NCBI GenBank assembly: GCA_020635915.1
Contig: JACJYU010000002.1
Coordinates: 1 to 64,000 of the forward strand
Reading direction: 5' to 3'
Source of the DNA: Flammeovirgaceae bacterium
Lineage (GTDB): Bacteria > Bacteroidota > Bacteroidia > Cytophagales > Cyclobacteriaceae
DNA: 64,000 nucleotides
The notes below the pieces were generated by a model. That model ran no database searches. It was not told where the DNA came from and saw only the letters and a program-made list of their open reading frames with translations. Made by a program: the position numbers and the translations under genes. This document shows positions 34,508 to 43,708 of this stretch, one piece after another; the first letter of the stretch is position 1; the number at the start of each line of letters is the position of its first letter.

Positions 34508-35677
34508 TTAACCTTTGTACGCAATCCTATAAACCATGCCTCCTTTGTCGTCCGACACCAGCATGGAGCCATCGGGCATCACAAAGATATCCACCGGCCG
34601 GCCCCAGGCCTCCTGGGTGTCGTGGTCCAGCCATCCTTCGGCAAAGGTTTCGTAGCCTACCGACTTGCCGTTCTCAATTTTCACCAGGCTCACCAGGTGC
34701 CCACTCTTAAGGGTACGGTTCCAGGAGCCATGCTCGGCAATAAAAATTTGGTTCCTGTATGCTTCGGGAAACATATCCCCAGTATAAAACTTTAGGCCTA
34801 AAGGTGCCACATGGGCATTCAGGTTTTGAACGGGAGGGGTAAAATCCGAACAAGGCCTTTTGTCCCCAAACTCCGGGTCCTTAATGTTGCCCCCGTGGCA
34901 ATAAGGGTAGCCAAAATTCATTCCTGCTTTTGGCGCTGAGTTCAGTTCACAGGGGGGCACGTCATCGCCCATCATATCCCTCCCGTTGTCGGTAAACCAC
35001 AACTCCTTTGTTTGTGGGTGCCAGGTAAACCCAACCGTGTTGCGTATGCCGCTGGCGTATATTTCCATGTTCGATCCGTCCGGGTCCATCCGGGTAATGG
35101 TGGCATATATGGGTTTCTTTGGCTCACATATATTGCAGGGGGCGCCCACCGGCACGTATAGCTTGCCATCAGGCCCAAAGGAAATATATTTCCAACCGTG
35201 GTGGGTTTCGATAGGGTACTGGTCGTAGACCACTTCGGGGGCACCTGGGTTGGAAAGGTGGCCCTCTATATCCTTAAACTTAAGGATGCGGCTCACCTCC
35301 GCCACGTACAAATCGCCATTTTTGAAAGCCACCCCATTGGGCATGTTCAGGCCGGACGCGATTACCCAGCGCTTGTCCGCCTTGTGGTCGCCATCCGTGT
35401 CCCTTACGGCATACACCTTGTCGCCATTCCGGTTGCCCACATACAGCGTTCCTGAGGGTGACAATGCCATGGAGCGCGCATTGTCCACTTCGGCATATAC
35501 GCTGATGGTGAAGCCGGGCGGCAATTTGATGGTATTGAGGGGCAGGTTGGCACTGGCTTCCGTCAAGGCGGGGCTGGAACCATCCCCTTCCCCGGTGCCG
35601 GCCGCTGACTCTTTGGAGGAACTGGTGCAACCCGTAACCGAGGCAAGTATGGACAAGATGCAAAATATTTGTTTCAT
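34508..35677 (-). CDS. PQQ-type sugar (sorbosone/glucose) dehydrogenase-like lipoprotein
   Basis: The 389-residue protein begins with a lipoprotein signal (MKQIFCILSILASVTGC, Cys17), a Ser/Gly-rich linker, then a six-bladed beta-propeller domain of the glucose/sorbosone dehydrogenase family: MALSPSGTLYVGNRNGDKVYAV, GLNMPNGVAFKNGDLYVAEV, GPDGKLYVPVGAPCN, WHPQTKELWFTDNGRD and IFIAEHGSWNR. Members oxidise sugars in the periplasm with the cofactor PQQ, though many relatives have no proven activity. The frame is open seven codons upstream, but ATG at 35677 puts the signal peptide first. Confidence 0.88.
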   Translation of the reverse strand: MKQIFCILSILASVTGCTSSSKESAAGTGEGDGSSPALTEASANLPLNTIKLPPGFTISVYAEVDNARSMALSPSGTLYVGNRNGDKVYAVRDTDGDHKADKRWVIASGLNMPNGVAFKNGDLYVAEVSRILKFKDIEGHLSNPGAPEVVYDQYPIETHHGWKYISFGPDGKLYVPVGAPCNICEPKKPIYATITRMDPDGSNMEIYASGIRNTVGFTWHPQTKELWFTDNGRDMMGDDVPPCELNSAPKAGMNFGYPYCHGGNIKDPEFGDKRPCSDFTPPVQNLNAHVAPLGLKFYTGDMFPEAYRNQIFIAEHGSWNRTLKSGHLVSLVKIENGKSVGYETFAEGWLDHDTQEAWGRPVDIFVMPDGSMLVSDDKGGMVYRIAYKG

Positions 35678-35763
35678 AACCTTTTGAAGTTTGGGCATTC
35701 AATTTACCGCTCTTTAGGCGTTCCGCATAGGGCCAAAAGGTTTTTTACGTTGCAAAACCTTCC

Positions 35764-35771
35764 TATTTTTG
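35764..35771 (+). promoter_or_regulatory. Bacteroidota -7 element of the ABC-F gene
   Basis: TATTTTTG, an exact TAnnTTTG, lies 34 bases before the ATG at 35806. A TTG occurs at about 35750, closer than the usual 19-base spacing, so only the -7 is claimed. Confidence 0.45.
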
Positions 35772-35805
35772 TCCTTCTTTCCAAAAAGGACCACTCAGCC
35801 GCCCA

Positions 35806-37707
35806 ATGATTTCCATATCCAACATCTCATATTTTATAGGAGGCCGGCCGCTTTATGATGACGCGTCCATGTTCATCAAGCCCAACGACAAAATAGGGCT
35901 GATTGGGCTCAATGGCACTGGAAAATCCACACTGCTCAAAATCATCAATGGCGAATACCGGCCCGACAAGGGCTCGATCAGTATGGCCAAGGACTGTACC
36001 CTTGGGTTCCTCAACCAGGATTTGCTTTCTTACCAAACGGACGATGCCATTATTACCGTGGCCATGGGCGCCTTTAAGGATGCCGTGGACACCCAACGGG
36101 AAATGGAAAAGGCCATCCATGAACTGGAGCTAAATTATTCCGACAAGCTAGTGGAGAAGCTCGCCCGGCTTCAGGAGAAATTTGAGCACCTGGACGGGTA
36201 TACCATGCAGGCCAAGGCGGAAGAAGTGCTGGAAGGGATTGGCTTTGCCACACAAGACCTGCACCGCCCCCTTCAGGAATTTTCAGGGGGATGGCGCATG
36301 CGGGTAATGCTGGCCAAGCTGCTGTTGGAAAAGCCCTCGCTGCTGATGTTGGACGAGCCTACCAACCACCTCGACCTTCCTTCCATTGAATGGGTGGAAA
36401 ATTACCTAAGAAACTACCCGGGGGCAGTTATTGTCGTTTCTCATGACCGGCAATTCCTCGACAATGTTGTTTTAAAAACCGTGGAAGTGGCCAACCAGCA
36501 ACTTACCAGCTACGAGGGAAATTACAGTTTCTACCTGAAAGAAAAAGAGTTGCGCGAAGAGGTACAACAAAACGCATTTGAAAACCAACAGCAAAAGATC
36601 AGGCAGACCGAACGTTTTATAGAACGCTTCAGGGCCAAGTCGTCCAAGGCCAGGCAAGTACAATCGAGGATAAAGGCCCTCGACAGGATGGAGATGGTCA
36701 GTGAAGTCGTTGACGGGACGGCCGCCATCAATTTCAAGTTTTCATTCAACCAACCTTCCGGGCGCCACGTAGTCACCATGAAGGATGTGTCCAAGTCGTA
36801 TGGGCCGCTTGAAATACTAAACCACACCACTGCCCAGATTGAACGGGGCGACAAAATCGCCCTGATAGGGGCCAATGGAAAAGGCAAATCCACACTGCTT
36901 CGCATCATTGCCGGAACGGAGGAAATCGAAGGTGAGTGCACCATAGGCTATAATGTTAACACGGGTTTTTATGCACAACATCAACTGGAGTCCCTCCACG
37001 TTGAAAACGAAATACTGGAAGAGCTCAAACAAGCCGGGAGCGGAAAAACCGAGCAAGAGCTCAGGGGGGTGCTGGGCTGCTTTCTTTTTTCTGACGAGGA
37101 CGTGTTCAAAAAAATAAAGGTATTGTCAGGTGGGGAAAAGTCAAGGGTGGCCCTGGCCAAAACGTTGATATCGGAAGCCAACTTCCTGTTGCTGGACGAG
37201 CCCACCAACCACCTGGATTTCATATCCGAAAACATACTTATCCAGGCCCTCCAGCAATATAAGGGCAGCTTTGTGGTAGTCTCCCACAACCGGCATTTTA
37301 TTTCGCAGGTGGCCAACAAGATCTGGTATATTGAAGGCAAACAAATAAAGGAATATCCGGGTACGTTCGAGGAGTATGATTACTGGAGGAAAAATGTGGC
37401 TGCCCCTGCCCAGGAGGTGGGGCCCACAAAGGAAAAGCCTGCCCCAAAGCCAAAGCCGAAAAAAACGGATGACAGCGGCAAAAGGAGAAAAGCCCTGGAA
37501 CAACAGTTGAAAGCCGTTGAGGAAAAAATCGATTCTTTGGAGCAAGGGAAAGCAGGCCTGGAAAAGGAGATGGCCACGCCAGGGGCATTTGGGGATTATG
37601 AAAAACTAAAGGCCCTCCAAGGGGAATTCAACGGCATCACCCGGCAACTCAACGAGGCCAATGCAAAATGGGGGCAGCTGGCAGAAGAAATCGACTCGCT
37701 GGGGTAA
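35806..37707 (+). CDS. ABC-F family ATP-binding protein
   Basis: The 633-residue protein has two ABC ATPase domains and no membrane segments. The first has Walker A GLNGTGKST near 39-47, signature FSGGWRMRV and Walker B LLMLDEPTNHLD. The second has GANGKGKST, signature LSGGEKSRV and FLLLDEPTNHLD. A linker of the P-site tRNA interaction motif type lies between them, and a Lys/Pro-rich segment then a coiled coil (KRRKALEQQLKAVEEKIDSLEQ) closes the protein, as in Uup-like members. ABC-F proteins act on the ribosome during translation or give antibiotic protection; the class here cannot be told from the sequence alone. Confidence 0.95.
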   Translation: MISISNISYFIGGRPLYDDASMFIKPNDKIGLIGLNGTGKSTLLKIINGEYRPDKGSISMAKDCTLGFLNQDLLSYQTDDAIITVAMGAFKDAVDTQREMEKAIHELELNYSDKLVEKLARLQEKFEHLDGYTMQAKAEEVLEGIGFATQDLHRPLQEFSGGWRMRVMLAKLLLEKPSLLMLDEPTNHLDLPSIEWVENYLRNYPGAVIVVSHDRQFLDNVVLKTVEVANQQLTSYEGNYSFYLKEKELREEVQQNAFENQQQKIRQTERFIERFRAKSSKARQVQSRIKALDRMEMVSEVVDGTAAINFKFSFNQPSGRHVVTMKDVSKSYGPLEILNHTTAQIERGDKIALIGANGKGKSTLLRIIAGTEEIEGECTIGYNVNTGFYAQHQLESLHVENEILEELKQAGSGKTEQELRGVLGCFLFSDEDVFKKIKVLSGGEKSRVALAKTLISEANFLLLDEPTNHLDFISENILIQALQQYKGSFVVVSHNRHFISQVANKIWYIEGKQIKEYPGTFEEYDYWRKNVAAPAQEVGPTKEKPAPKPKPKKTDDSGKRRKALEQQLKAVEEKIDSLEQGKAGLEKEMATPGAFGDYEKLKALQGEFNGITRQLNEANAKWGQLAEEIDSLG

Positions 37708-37842
37708 TCCCGGCATGGCCCGGCTTGGTATTGTTTATCCCACCCTCCCGAAAAGCATATCCCATCCCGTGGCAAGCCCCAAAATAAAATTTTCATGGGG
37801 CATTCCACTGGTTGCGGACAGGCTTATCTTTACAAAAAAAAC

Positions 37843-38823
37843 ATGCTCTGTATCCACCACCACTCCACCGACCCCTACTTCAACATTGCCACTGACGAAT
37901 ACATCTTCAAACACCTGGAGGAAGATTGCTTTATGCTTTGGAGGAACGACAATGCCATCATTGTGGGCAAAAACCAAAACACGATGGCGGAAATCAACCT
38001 GGATTATGTAAAGAAAAAAAACATCAAAGTAGTACGCAGGCTCTCGGGCGGTGGGGCGGTGTACCACGATTTGGGCAACCTCAATTTTTCCTTTACCCGG
38101 ACAGGCAATGGAAAGGAAACGGTAGATTTCCAACTCTACACAAAGCCCATCCTGGAGGTATTGCACCAACTGGGGGTAAATGCGGAATTTTCGGGCAGGA
38201 ACGACCTTACCATTGACGGGAAAAAGTTTTCGGGGAACGCAGAGCACATTTATAAAAACAAGGTACTGCACCATGGCACCATTTTGTATTCATCGGACAT
38301 GAAGGACATTAGCGGGGCGTTAAAGATAAACCCGTTAAAGTATAAAGACCGTGCCGTTAAATCCATCCCCAAAAGGGTCACCAATGTAAAGGACCACCTG
38401 AAAACAGCGTTGGACCTTGAAGGCTTTACCAATAAGGTGATGCAACATGTTATCAACAGCAACCCTGCGGCAAAACGCTATGCGTTTACGGCAGCCGACC
38501 TGGCTGCCATCCAAAAATTGAGGGACGAAAAGTATGTGAAATGGGAATGGAACTTTGGCCATTCACCGGAGTATAACTTCAAACAGGGCGTGCGCACCGA
38601 GGGCGGCACCCTGGAAGTAAACCTGGACATCAACAAGGGGATTATCGAACATGCCGCCATCTACGGGGATTATTTTGGCCACCTGGATAGTGCCGATGTT
38701 GAAAAAATGCTGGTTGGCCGCAGGCACGATCCGGAAGGGATAAGGATTGCGCTGGAAGAAATTGATGTCGGGGCCTATTTTCACAAAATGACCGTTGACG
38801 ATTTGATGGGCGCCCTGTTTTAA
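37843..38823 (+). CDS. lplA: Lipoate-protein ligase A
   Basis: It attaches free lipoate to lipoyl domains of 2-oxoacid dehydrogenases and GcvH, using ATP. From ATG at 37843 the protein has 326 residues. The signature RRLSGGGAVYHDLGNLNFSF lies near 70-89, NAIIVGKNQNT near 37-47, and GKKFSGNAEHIYKNKVLHHGTIL near 128-150. The last 80 residues form the accessory domain typical of LplA. The frame is open 16 codons further left, but a near-consensus TATCTTTA at 37825-37832 lies just before the ATG at 37843, and the family starts there. Confidence 0.95.
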   Translation: MLCIHHHSTDPYFNIATDEYIFKHLEEDCFMLWRNDNAIIVGKNQNTMAEINLDYVKKKNIKVVRRLSGGGAVYHDLGNLNFSFTRTGNGKETVDFQLYTKPILEVLHQLGVNAEFSGRNDLTIDGKKFSGNAEHIYKNKVLHHGTILYSSDMKDISGALKINPLKYKDRAVKSIPKRVTNVKDHLKTALDLEGFTNKVMQHVINSNPAAKRYAFTAADLAAIQKLRDEKYVKWEWNFGHSPEYNFKQGVRTEGGTLEVNLDINKGIIEHAAIYGDYFGHLDSADVEKMLVGRRHDPEGIRIALEEIDVGAYFHKMTVDDLMGALF

Positions 38824-38852
38824 ATTTACATGGCACAATGCTTGCCATATGT

Positions 38853-40142
38853 ATGACACATCCACCTTTATTTAACCTGGGTTTGCCCATGGGCCTTATA
38901 TTCCCCCTTTGGTTTGCGCTTTTGTTTTCGCCACCACAAAAAACATTGGTGTATGAAAACAAAGCCTATGAGCCAGAAATCAAATCCATCCAACTTTACA
39001 GCGAAAAACAAGAGGTAGGCAGTTGGCTTTTGCCTGCCGTCACCCAACTCCACCAAAACGACCTGGTGCTGGAGTTTGATGACCTGCGCACGGATGCCAG
39101 CCACTACTACGCCCGCATTGTGCATTGCCAGTATAACTGGGTGCCCTCCTCCTTAAGGGACCTGGATTTTATGACCGATTACAACGAATTCAACATCAGT
39201 GATTACGCGTTTTCCAGCAACACCCTGGTTCCTTATGTCCACTACCGGTTTAGCCTGCCCGGGGTAAAACTTCCCGGAAATTACCTGGTGGTAGTGTACA
39301 GGGACGGCAACCAGTCGGACATTATACTTTCTTACCGTTTCATGGTATACGAGGGGCGCACCCGCCTGGCGCAGGACAACAGGGCCGCGGGGGCATTGGC
39401 CCTTCGCTCCACCAACCAGCAATTGAACTTTACTGTGGACTACAAGGGCCTCGAAATTTTGAACCCCTATGAATCCGTTCATGTGGTGGTGAGGCAAAAC
39501 CAGCGCTGGGACAACGCCCGGTTTGACATGAAGCCCAGCTTTGTGCGCGAAAGCCAACACCAAATTGAATACAGGCTTTTCGACAACGACAAATTCTTTA
39601 CGGCAGGAAACGAGTTCAGGTTTGTGGATTTCAGGTCCATCAATTTCCCAGGCCAAAATACAGACCGCATTGACAAGCGCGCCAGCCCCTACCACTTGTG
39701 GGTGAGGCCAGACCAGCCGAGGGCCAGCGAGGCCTATTCCCAATACCCTGATATCAATGGAAAGTTCCATATTGAAAACCTCGACAACGGAAGCAGCGAA
39801 ACCGCCTCGGACTACGTGAATGCCACCTTTGTGCTGGAATCCCCGGAATTGGAAAAAGCAAAGGTATATGTGGTGGGCGCCTTCAACCAATGGGTCAAAA
39901 GCCAGGAAAGCCAAATGACATACGATGTGGCCTCGGGCACCTATCAAAACACCCAGCTTCTAAAGCAGGGGTGGTACAACTACCTGTACCTGGTGGAGGG
40001 CACCCGGTATTTGCCCTATCATTTTGAAGGAAGCCACTTTGAAACCGAAAATTTCTACGAGGTTTTCTTTTACTACAGGCCATTCCAGCCCAATGCGGAT
40101 ATGTTAGTGGGCTACTTCCCCATCACTATCAATGCTCGCTAG
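38853..40142 (+). CDS. Type IX secretion system plug protein (DUF5103)
   Basis: The protein has 429 residues from ATG at 38853 (38838 and 38889 are also possible starts). A hydrophobic signal segment lies at about 13-25 (LIFPLWFALLF). The DUF5103 fold follows: YEPEIKSIQLYSEKQEVGSW, YYARIVHCQYNWVPSSL, DLDFMTDYNEFNISDY, NYLVVVYRDGNQSDII, RFMVYEGRTRLAQD. The C-terminal part has a carbohydrate-binding-like strand set (VYVVGAFNQWV). In T9SS studies such a protein closes the empty SprA translocon. This is independent evidence that the cell has T9SS. It overlaps the end of the convergent Cas6-like gene by four bases. Confidence 0.9.
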   Translation: MTHPPLFNLGLPMGLIFPLWFALLFSPPQKTLVYENKAYEPEIKSIQLYSEKQEVGSWLLPAVTQLHQNDLVLEFDDLRTDASHYYARIVHCQYNWVPSSLRDLDFMTDYNEFNISDYAFSSNTLVPYVHYRFSLPGVKLPGNYLVVVYRDGNQSDIILSYRFMVYEGRTRLAQDNRAAGALALRSTNQQLNFTVDYKGLEILNPYESVHVVVRQNQRWDNARFDMKPSFVRESQHQIEYRLFDNDKFFTAGNEFRFVDFRSINFPGQNTDRIDKRASPYHLWVRPDQPRASEAYSQYPDINGKFHIENLDNGSSETASDYVNATFVLESPELEKAKVYVVGAFNQWVKSQESQMTYDVASGTYQNTQLLKQGWYNYLYLVEGTRYLPYHFEGSHFETENFYEVFFYYRPFQPNADMLVGYFPITINAR

Positions 40143-40939
40143 GCGTAATTAAATTCTTCCTTCGATTCGGACGCTTTGGAGTCCGCATCGGCCACGTCCA
40201 GCATGCCAAACCCCTTGTGCGAAAAGAGGCCGATGCCATGCTCGTAAACAAATTGCTGCACGGGTTGCGGGGCATACATGGTAAAGGGAAAAGTGTAGCC
40301 CCTTACTTCAAATTTGATATCGGAATCATATACCGGGTAAATGCGGGCAAATTTCTTGTGGGAAGACTGGATGCGGTTGAGGTATCCATGGTCGGCCACT
40401 ATCTGGAACTTGTAGAAGTCCGCAAGCTGCCCAGGGGTATATTTTCCGCTGGCTTCCATCCGCGCAATGGTGGAGTCATAAAGGAGGTCGGAAAACCCAT
40501 CGTCTTCTGGGGCGATGAAACGCTTGGCACTGTCGTCATTGAACGAGCCTGGCAACAACACCATGGGCGAAATGCAGAGAAACTTGACCGAATCCGTAAT
40601 GGTCACGGGCACTTCGTGTTCATAAGACTCGGGCATCAGTTGCAGGTTCCCGATCATGAGGTCCTTTTGGGCGAAGAGAACGTCCAGGAAGTAATCGAGG
40701 AATGCCTTGTCGGCAGCAGAAAAGACCAGCGTGATCTTGGAAGAATAGAAATGAAGGCCTTTTCGGCTAATCTTGATCTGGCCCTTCAGGCCGGAAAAGT
40801 TGAACTGTTTATAATCGGCAAAGTCCTTGTTGCCCCCTACCATAATAAGCCCTTTGATGGTCTGGGCCAGCAAAAACTGGTGGTGAAAAGGAACGTAGGC
40901 CCCCCTGTTTTTTAGCGAAAAAATAATCCGAATTCTCAA
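40139..40939 (-). CDS. Orphan Cas6-type CRISPR-associated endoribonuclease
   Basis: The 266-residue protein resembles Cas6. It starts RIRIIFSLKNRGAYVPFHHQFLLAQTI, with the tandem RAMP/ferredoxin-like layout, and ends with the glycine-rich loop GIGLFSHKGFGMLDV (about 235-249), the hallmark of Cas6. His19/His20 and Lys242 are possible active-site residues; catalysis cannot be judged from the sequence. Cas6 normally cuts CRISPR transcripts, but no repeat array or other cas gene occurs in the window. The start codon is TTG (40939): there is no ATG in frame before the upstream stop, so the first residue is encoded by TTG. Its neighbours are the T9SS plug gene (convergent) and ychF. Confidence 0.82.
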   Translation of the reverse strand: MRIRIIFSLKNRGAYVPFHHQFLLAQTIKGLIMVGGNKDFADYKQFNFSGLKGQIKISRKGLHFYSSKITLVFSAADKAFLDYFLDVLFAQKDLMIGNLQLMPESYEHEVPVTITDSVKFLCISPMVLLPGSFNDDSAKRFIAPEDDGFSDLLYDSTIARMEASGKYTPGQLADFYKFQIVADHGYLNRIQSSHKKFARIYPVYDSDIKFEVRGYTFPFTMYAPQPVQQFVYEHGIGLFSHKGFGMLDVADADSKASESKEEFNYA

Positions 40940-41054
40940 CGCCTGAGGATTATACCATAAAAAATATCCTTACGAGTGCCGCCAAAAAAGATTAACAGCG
41001 GACAGCTAAAATACTAAAAATCAGCTAAATCGGCCTTGCCGATGTAAGGATTCT

Positions 41055-42152
41055 TTAAACATTGAACCTAAAATGCATGATATCGCCATCCTCCACCACA
41101 TAATCTTTGCCTTCAATGGCCAATTTACCGGCCTCACGGCATCCTGCCTCAGTCTTATATTGCTGATAATCAGGTAGTTTGATTACTTCCGCTTTAATAA
41201 AGCCTTTTTCGAAGTCGGAATGGATAACGCCCGCGGCCTGAGGTGCTTTCCATCCCTTTTTTATCGTCCAGGCCCTCACCTCCTTTTCCCCAGCGGTGAA
41301 GTAGGTAATGAGGTCCAACAAGCTGTAAGTGGCCCGGATGAGTTTCCCCAGCCCCGATTCCTTAAGGCCGTATTCCTCCAGGAACAAGGCCCTGTCCTCC
41401 GGGGATTCCAGCTCGGCTATCTGGGCCTCAATGGCCGCGCACACCACAATGGCCTCAGCCCCTTCTTCTTTTGCCTTTTCGGCCAATTCCCGCGAATAGG
41501 CATTCCCGGTATGCACGGATGCCTCCTCTACGTTGGCCACATATACTACCGGCTTTGCGGTGAGCAATTGCAAATCCTCGATGGAAGCCTTGTCATCGGC
41601 ACTTGCCCCCACCATCCTTATGTTCTTTCCCGCCAGCAGGGCATCCCTGTACATTTTCAAGCTTGCCAGTTCCTTTTTTGCCTTGGCATCCCCCCCTTTG
41701 GCCGTGCGCTCCGTTTTGGCTATTTTTTTCTCCACCGACTCCAGGTCCTTGAGCTGCAGTTCCGTGTCTATGATTTCCTTGTCCGCAATGGGGTTTATCC
41801 TGCCGTCCACATGGATGATGTTGTCGTCTTCAAAACAACGTACCACGTGGGCGATGGCATCCACCTCGCGGATGTTGGCCAGGAACTGGTTGCCCAGGCC
41901 CTCCCCTTTGCTGGCACCCTTCACCAGCCCGGCAATGTCCACAAATTCAAAAGCCGTGGGCAATACCCCCTGGGGGTTTACCAAAGACTTTAATATATCG
42001 AGCCGCTCGTCAGGAACGGAAATAACGCCCACATTGGGCTCTATCGTGCAAAAGGGGAAGTTTGCCGCCTCGGCCTTATTGCTGGAAAGTGCATTGAAAA
42101 GGGTTGATTTGCCTACGTTGGGAAGCCCAACGATCCCGCATCTTAGTGCCAT
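41055..42152 (-). CDS. ychF: Redox-regulated ATPase YchF (Obg-like)
   Basis: From ATG at 42152 the protein has 365 residues. The P-loop is GLPNVGKST at about 8-16, followed by NFPFCTIEPNVG, DIAGLVKGASKGEGLGN, a helical insert with a long coiled stretch (about 130-165) and a C-terminal TGS domain (TYFTAGEKEVRAWTI and IHSDFEKGFIKAEVI). YchF/OLA1 proteins hydrolyse ATP rather than GTP and bind the ribosome in stress responses. The frame is open ten codons upstream, but a perfect TATATTTG lies at 42180-42187, so transcription probably starts between the two and ATG 42152 is used. Confidence 0.96.
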   Translation of the reverse strand: MALRCGIVGLPNVGKSTLFNALSSNKAEAANFPFCTIEPNVGVISVPDERLDILKSLVNPQGVLPTAFEFVDIAGLVKGASKGEGLGNQFLANIREVDAIAHVVRCFEDDNIIHVDGRINPIADKEIIDTELQLKDLESVEKKIAKTERTAKGGDAKAKKELASLKMYRDALLAGKNIRMVGASADDKASIEDLQLLTAKPVVYVANVEEASVHTGNAYSRELAEKAKEEGAEAIVVCAAIEAQIAELESPEDRALFLEEYGLKESGLGKLIRATYSLLDLITYFTAGEKEVRAWTIKKGWKAPQAAGVIHSDFEKGFIKAEVIKLPDYQQYKTEAGCREAGKLAIEGKDYVVEDGDIMHFRFNV

Positions 42153-42179
42153 AATGATGTATACTGCTTTAAAAAGGTG

Positions 42180-42207
42180 CAAATATAATCACAACAAGCG
42201 AATGCAA
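42180..42207 (-). promoter_or_regulatory. Promoter of ychF
   Basis: On the minus strand TTG (42205-42207) is followed after 17 bases by TATATTTG (42180-42187), an exact TAnnTTTG. It lies 28 bases before the ATG at 42152 and fixes the start. Confidence 0.55.
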
Positions 42208-42220
42208 GCCTTATAAAAGG

Positions 42221-42243
42221 CAAAGCCCCGGGAAGGGGCTTTG
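42221..42243 (-). terminator. Terminator after the PUR-like (DUF3276) gene
   Basis: CAAAGCCCC (42221-42229) pairs with GGGGCTTTG (42235-42243) around a five-base loop. On the minus strand it lies 27 bases past the DUF3276 stop and is followed by CCTTTTAT. Confidence 0.6.
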
Positions 42244-42269
42244 TTCCATACAGGTTTAGGCGGTGGGCG

Positions 42270-42623
42270 CTAGTCCCACTTTAATTCAGTATCAATGGTC
42301 GAGGTATTGGCGTCCTCCCGGGCTTCCCGCGGCTGGTCGAATTGATCAAAGTCCACCTCGGGCATCAGCTCCGATTTTACATGGTTGACCGTATTGTTCA
42401 ACGCCTCCACAAATTTATTGAAGTCTTCTTTGTAAAGGAAGATTTTGTGCTTTTCGTACGTAAACCCATCATCATCCTTGTTGAACCTCTTCTTGCTCTC
42501 GGTAATGGTGAGGTAGTAGTCGTTTGATCGGGTTGCTTTTACATCAAAGAAGTAAGTCCGCTTTCCGGCTTTCACTTTCTCCGAAAATATTTCATCCCTT
42601 CCGTTATTCTTATTCTCTTCCAC
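42270..42623 (-). CDS. DUF3276 / PUR-alpha-like nucleic-acid-binding protein
   Basis: The 117-residue protein has a single PUR repeat: EIFSEKVKAGKRTYFFDVKATRSNDYYLTITESKKR, then YEKHKIFLYKEDFNKFVEALN, followed by an acidic tail (about 92-117). PUR proteins bind single-stranded, purine-rich nucleic acids. The DUF3276 form is a conserved small protein of Bacteroidota and spirochaetes; its cellular role is not settled. A near-consensus promoter precedes it (TTTG-19-TATCTTCG, 42669-42699) and a hairpin follows, so it is a single-gene transcript. Confidence 0.92.
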   Translation of the reverse strand: MEENKNNGRDEIFSEKVKAGKRTYFFDVKATRSNDYYLTITESKKRFNKDDDGFTYEKHKIFLYKEDFNKFVEALNNTVNHVKSELMPEVDFDQFDQPREAREDANTSTIDTELKWD

Positions 42624-42668
42624 GAAATCTGGGTTTAATTTTAAGTTTTAGGGTAATTTGATCTTATC

Positions 42669-42699
42669 GAAGATAGTATTTTAAAATTTTATCACAAAC
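42669..42699 (-). promoter_or_regulatory. Promoter of the DUF3276 gene
   Basis: Minus strand: TTTG (42696-42699), 19 bases, TATCTTCG (42669-42676). One base differs from TAnnTTTG. It is 45 bases before the ATG at 42623. Confidence 0.5.
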
Positions 42700-42733
42700 T
42701 TAAGGCACCATAAATGCCGCTGGCGCGTTATAT

Positions 42734-42741
42734 TATATTTG
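42734..42741 (+). promoter_or_regulatory. Bacteroidota -7 element of the DUF58 gene
   Basis: TATATTTG, an exact TAnnTTTG, 45 bases before the GTG start at 42787. No TTG at the usual distance was found. Confidence 0.35.
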
Positions 42742-42786
42742 TTCAAGCCCCTAATTAATCAGGTATAACCCTTATTTCCAAGGTTC

Positions 42787-43695
42787 GTGAAAATTAATTT
42801 TGACAACATAAAGCAGTCTGCCAGCCTGGAATTGCTGGCCAGGCAGCTTGTGGAGGGCTTTATCACCGGTTTGCACAAGTCGCCCTACCATGGTTTTTCG
42901 GTGGAGTTTGCCGAGCACCGGCTGTACAATGAGGGGCAGAGCACCCGCCATATCGATTGGAAGGTATTTGCCCGGACAGACCGCCTGTACACCAAACAAT
43001 ATGAGGAGGAGACCAACCTCAGGTGCCTTATCGCCATTGACTGCTCTTCCTCCATGTACTATCCTGCCGACACCCTGGCCAAATTCAAATTCAGCGTGTA
43101 TGCGGCCTCTGCCATAAGCTATTTGCTCCACAAGCAGCGCGATGCGGTGGGCCTTTGCCTGTTTTCCGACAAAATTGATGAGTTTACGCCCATTAAGTCC
43201 ACCACCTCGCACCTCGACAAAATTTTTCAACTGCTGGAAAACGCCATAGGGCAGGAAACGAAAGGCCCCCGCCCCACCCGGGTGGCCAATGTACTGCACG
43301 AAATAGCCGAAAAAACGCACCGAAGGTCGCTGGTGGTCCTCTTCAGCGATATGTTTGACAGCGGGGAAGACCCTGACGAAATCTTTAAGGCGCTGCAACA
43401 CCTGAAGCACAATAAGCACGAGGTGCTGTTGTTCCATGTAACCGACCACCAGACGGAGTTGGAATTTGAATTTGCGGAAAGGCCCTATGAATTTGTGGAC
43501 CTGGAGGATGGGGAAAAAATCAGGTTAAACCCTTCCGAAATAAAGGAACAATTCACCAAACGGCTTTCCACCTTCCACAAAGGCTTGAAGCTCAAATGCA
43601 ACCAGCTTAAAATCGATTTTATTTCCGCAGATGCCCGTAGCAATTACTTTGAAGTATTGCAGGCCTATTTGATCAAAAGGTCAAAAATGAGGTGA
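42787..43695 (+). CDS. DUF58 domain-containing protein
   Basis: The 302-residue protein contains the DUF58/von Willebrand A-like fold: HGFSVEFAEHRLYNEGQSTRHIDWKVFARTD-type core (about 36-65), LIAIDCSSSMYY (metal-ion site Asp-x-Ser-x-Ser) near 82-93, and VVLFSDMFD later. DUF58 genes usually sit beside a MoxR-type AAA ATPase; none is adjacent here, so it stands alone. The start is GTG at 42787 with an AAGG ribosome site; no ATG lies before it in frame. The role is unknown; the family is linked to assembly of large complexes. Confidence 0.9.
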   Translation: MKINFDNIKQSASLELLARQLVEGFITGLHKSPYHGFSVEFAEHRLYNEGQSTRHIDWKVFARTDRLYTKQYEEETNLRCLIAIDCSSSMYYPADTLAKFKFSVYAASAISYLLHKQRDAVGLCLFSDKIDEFTPIKSTTSHLDKIFQLLENAIGQETKGPRPTRVANVLHEIAEKTHRRSLVVLFSDMFDSGEDPDEIFKALQHLKHNKHEVLLFHVTDHQTELEFEFAERPYEFVDLEDGEKIRLNPSEIKEQFTKRLSTFHKGLKLKCNQLKIDFISADARSNYFEVLQAYLIKRSKMR

Positions 43696-43708
43696 TCTCG
43701 TAGAAGGG

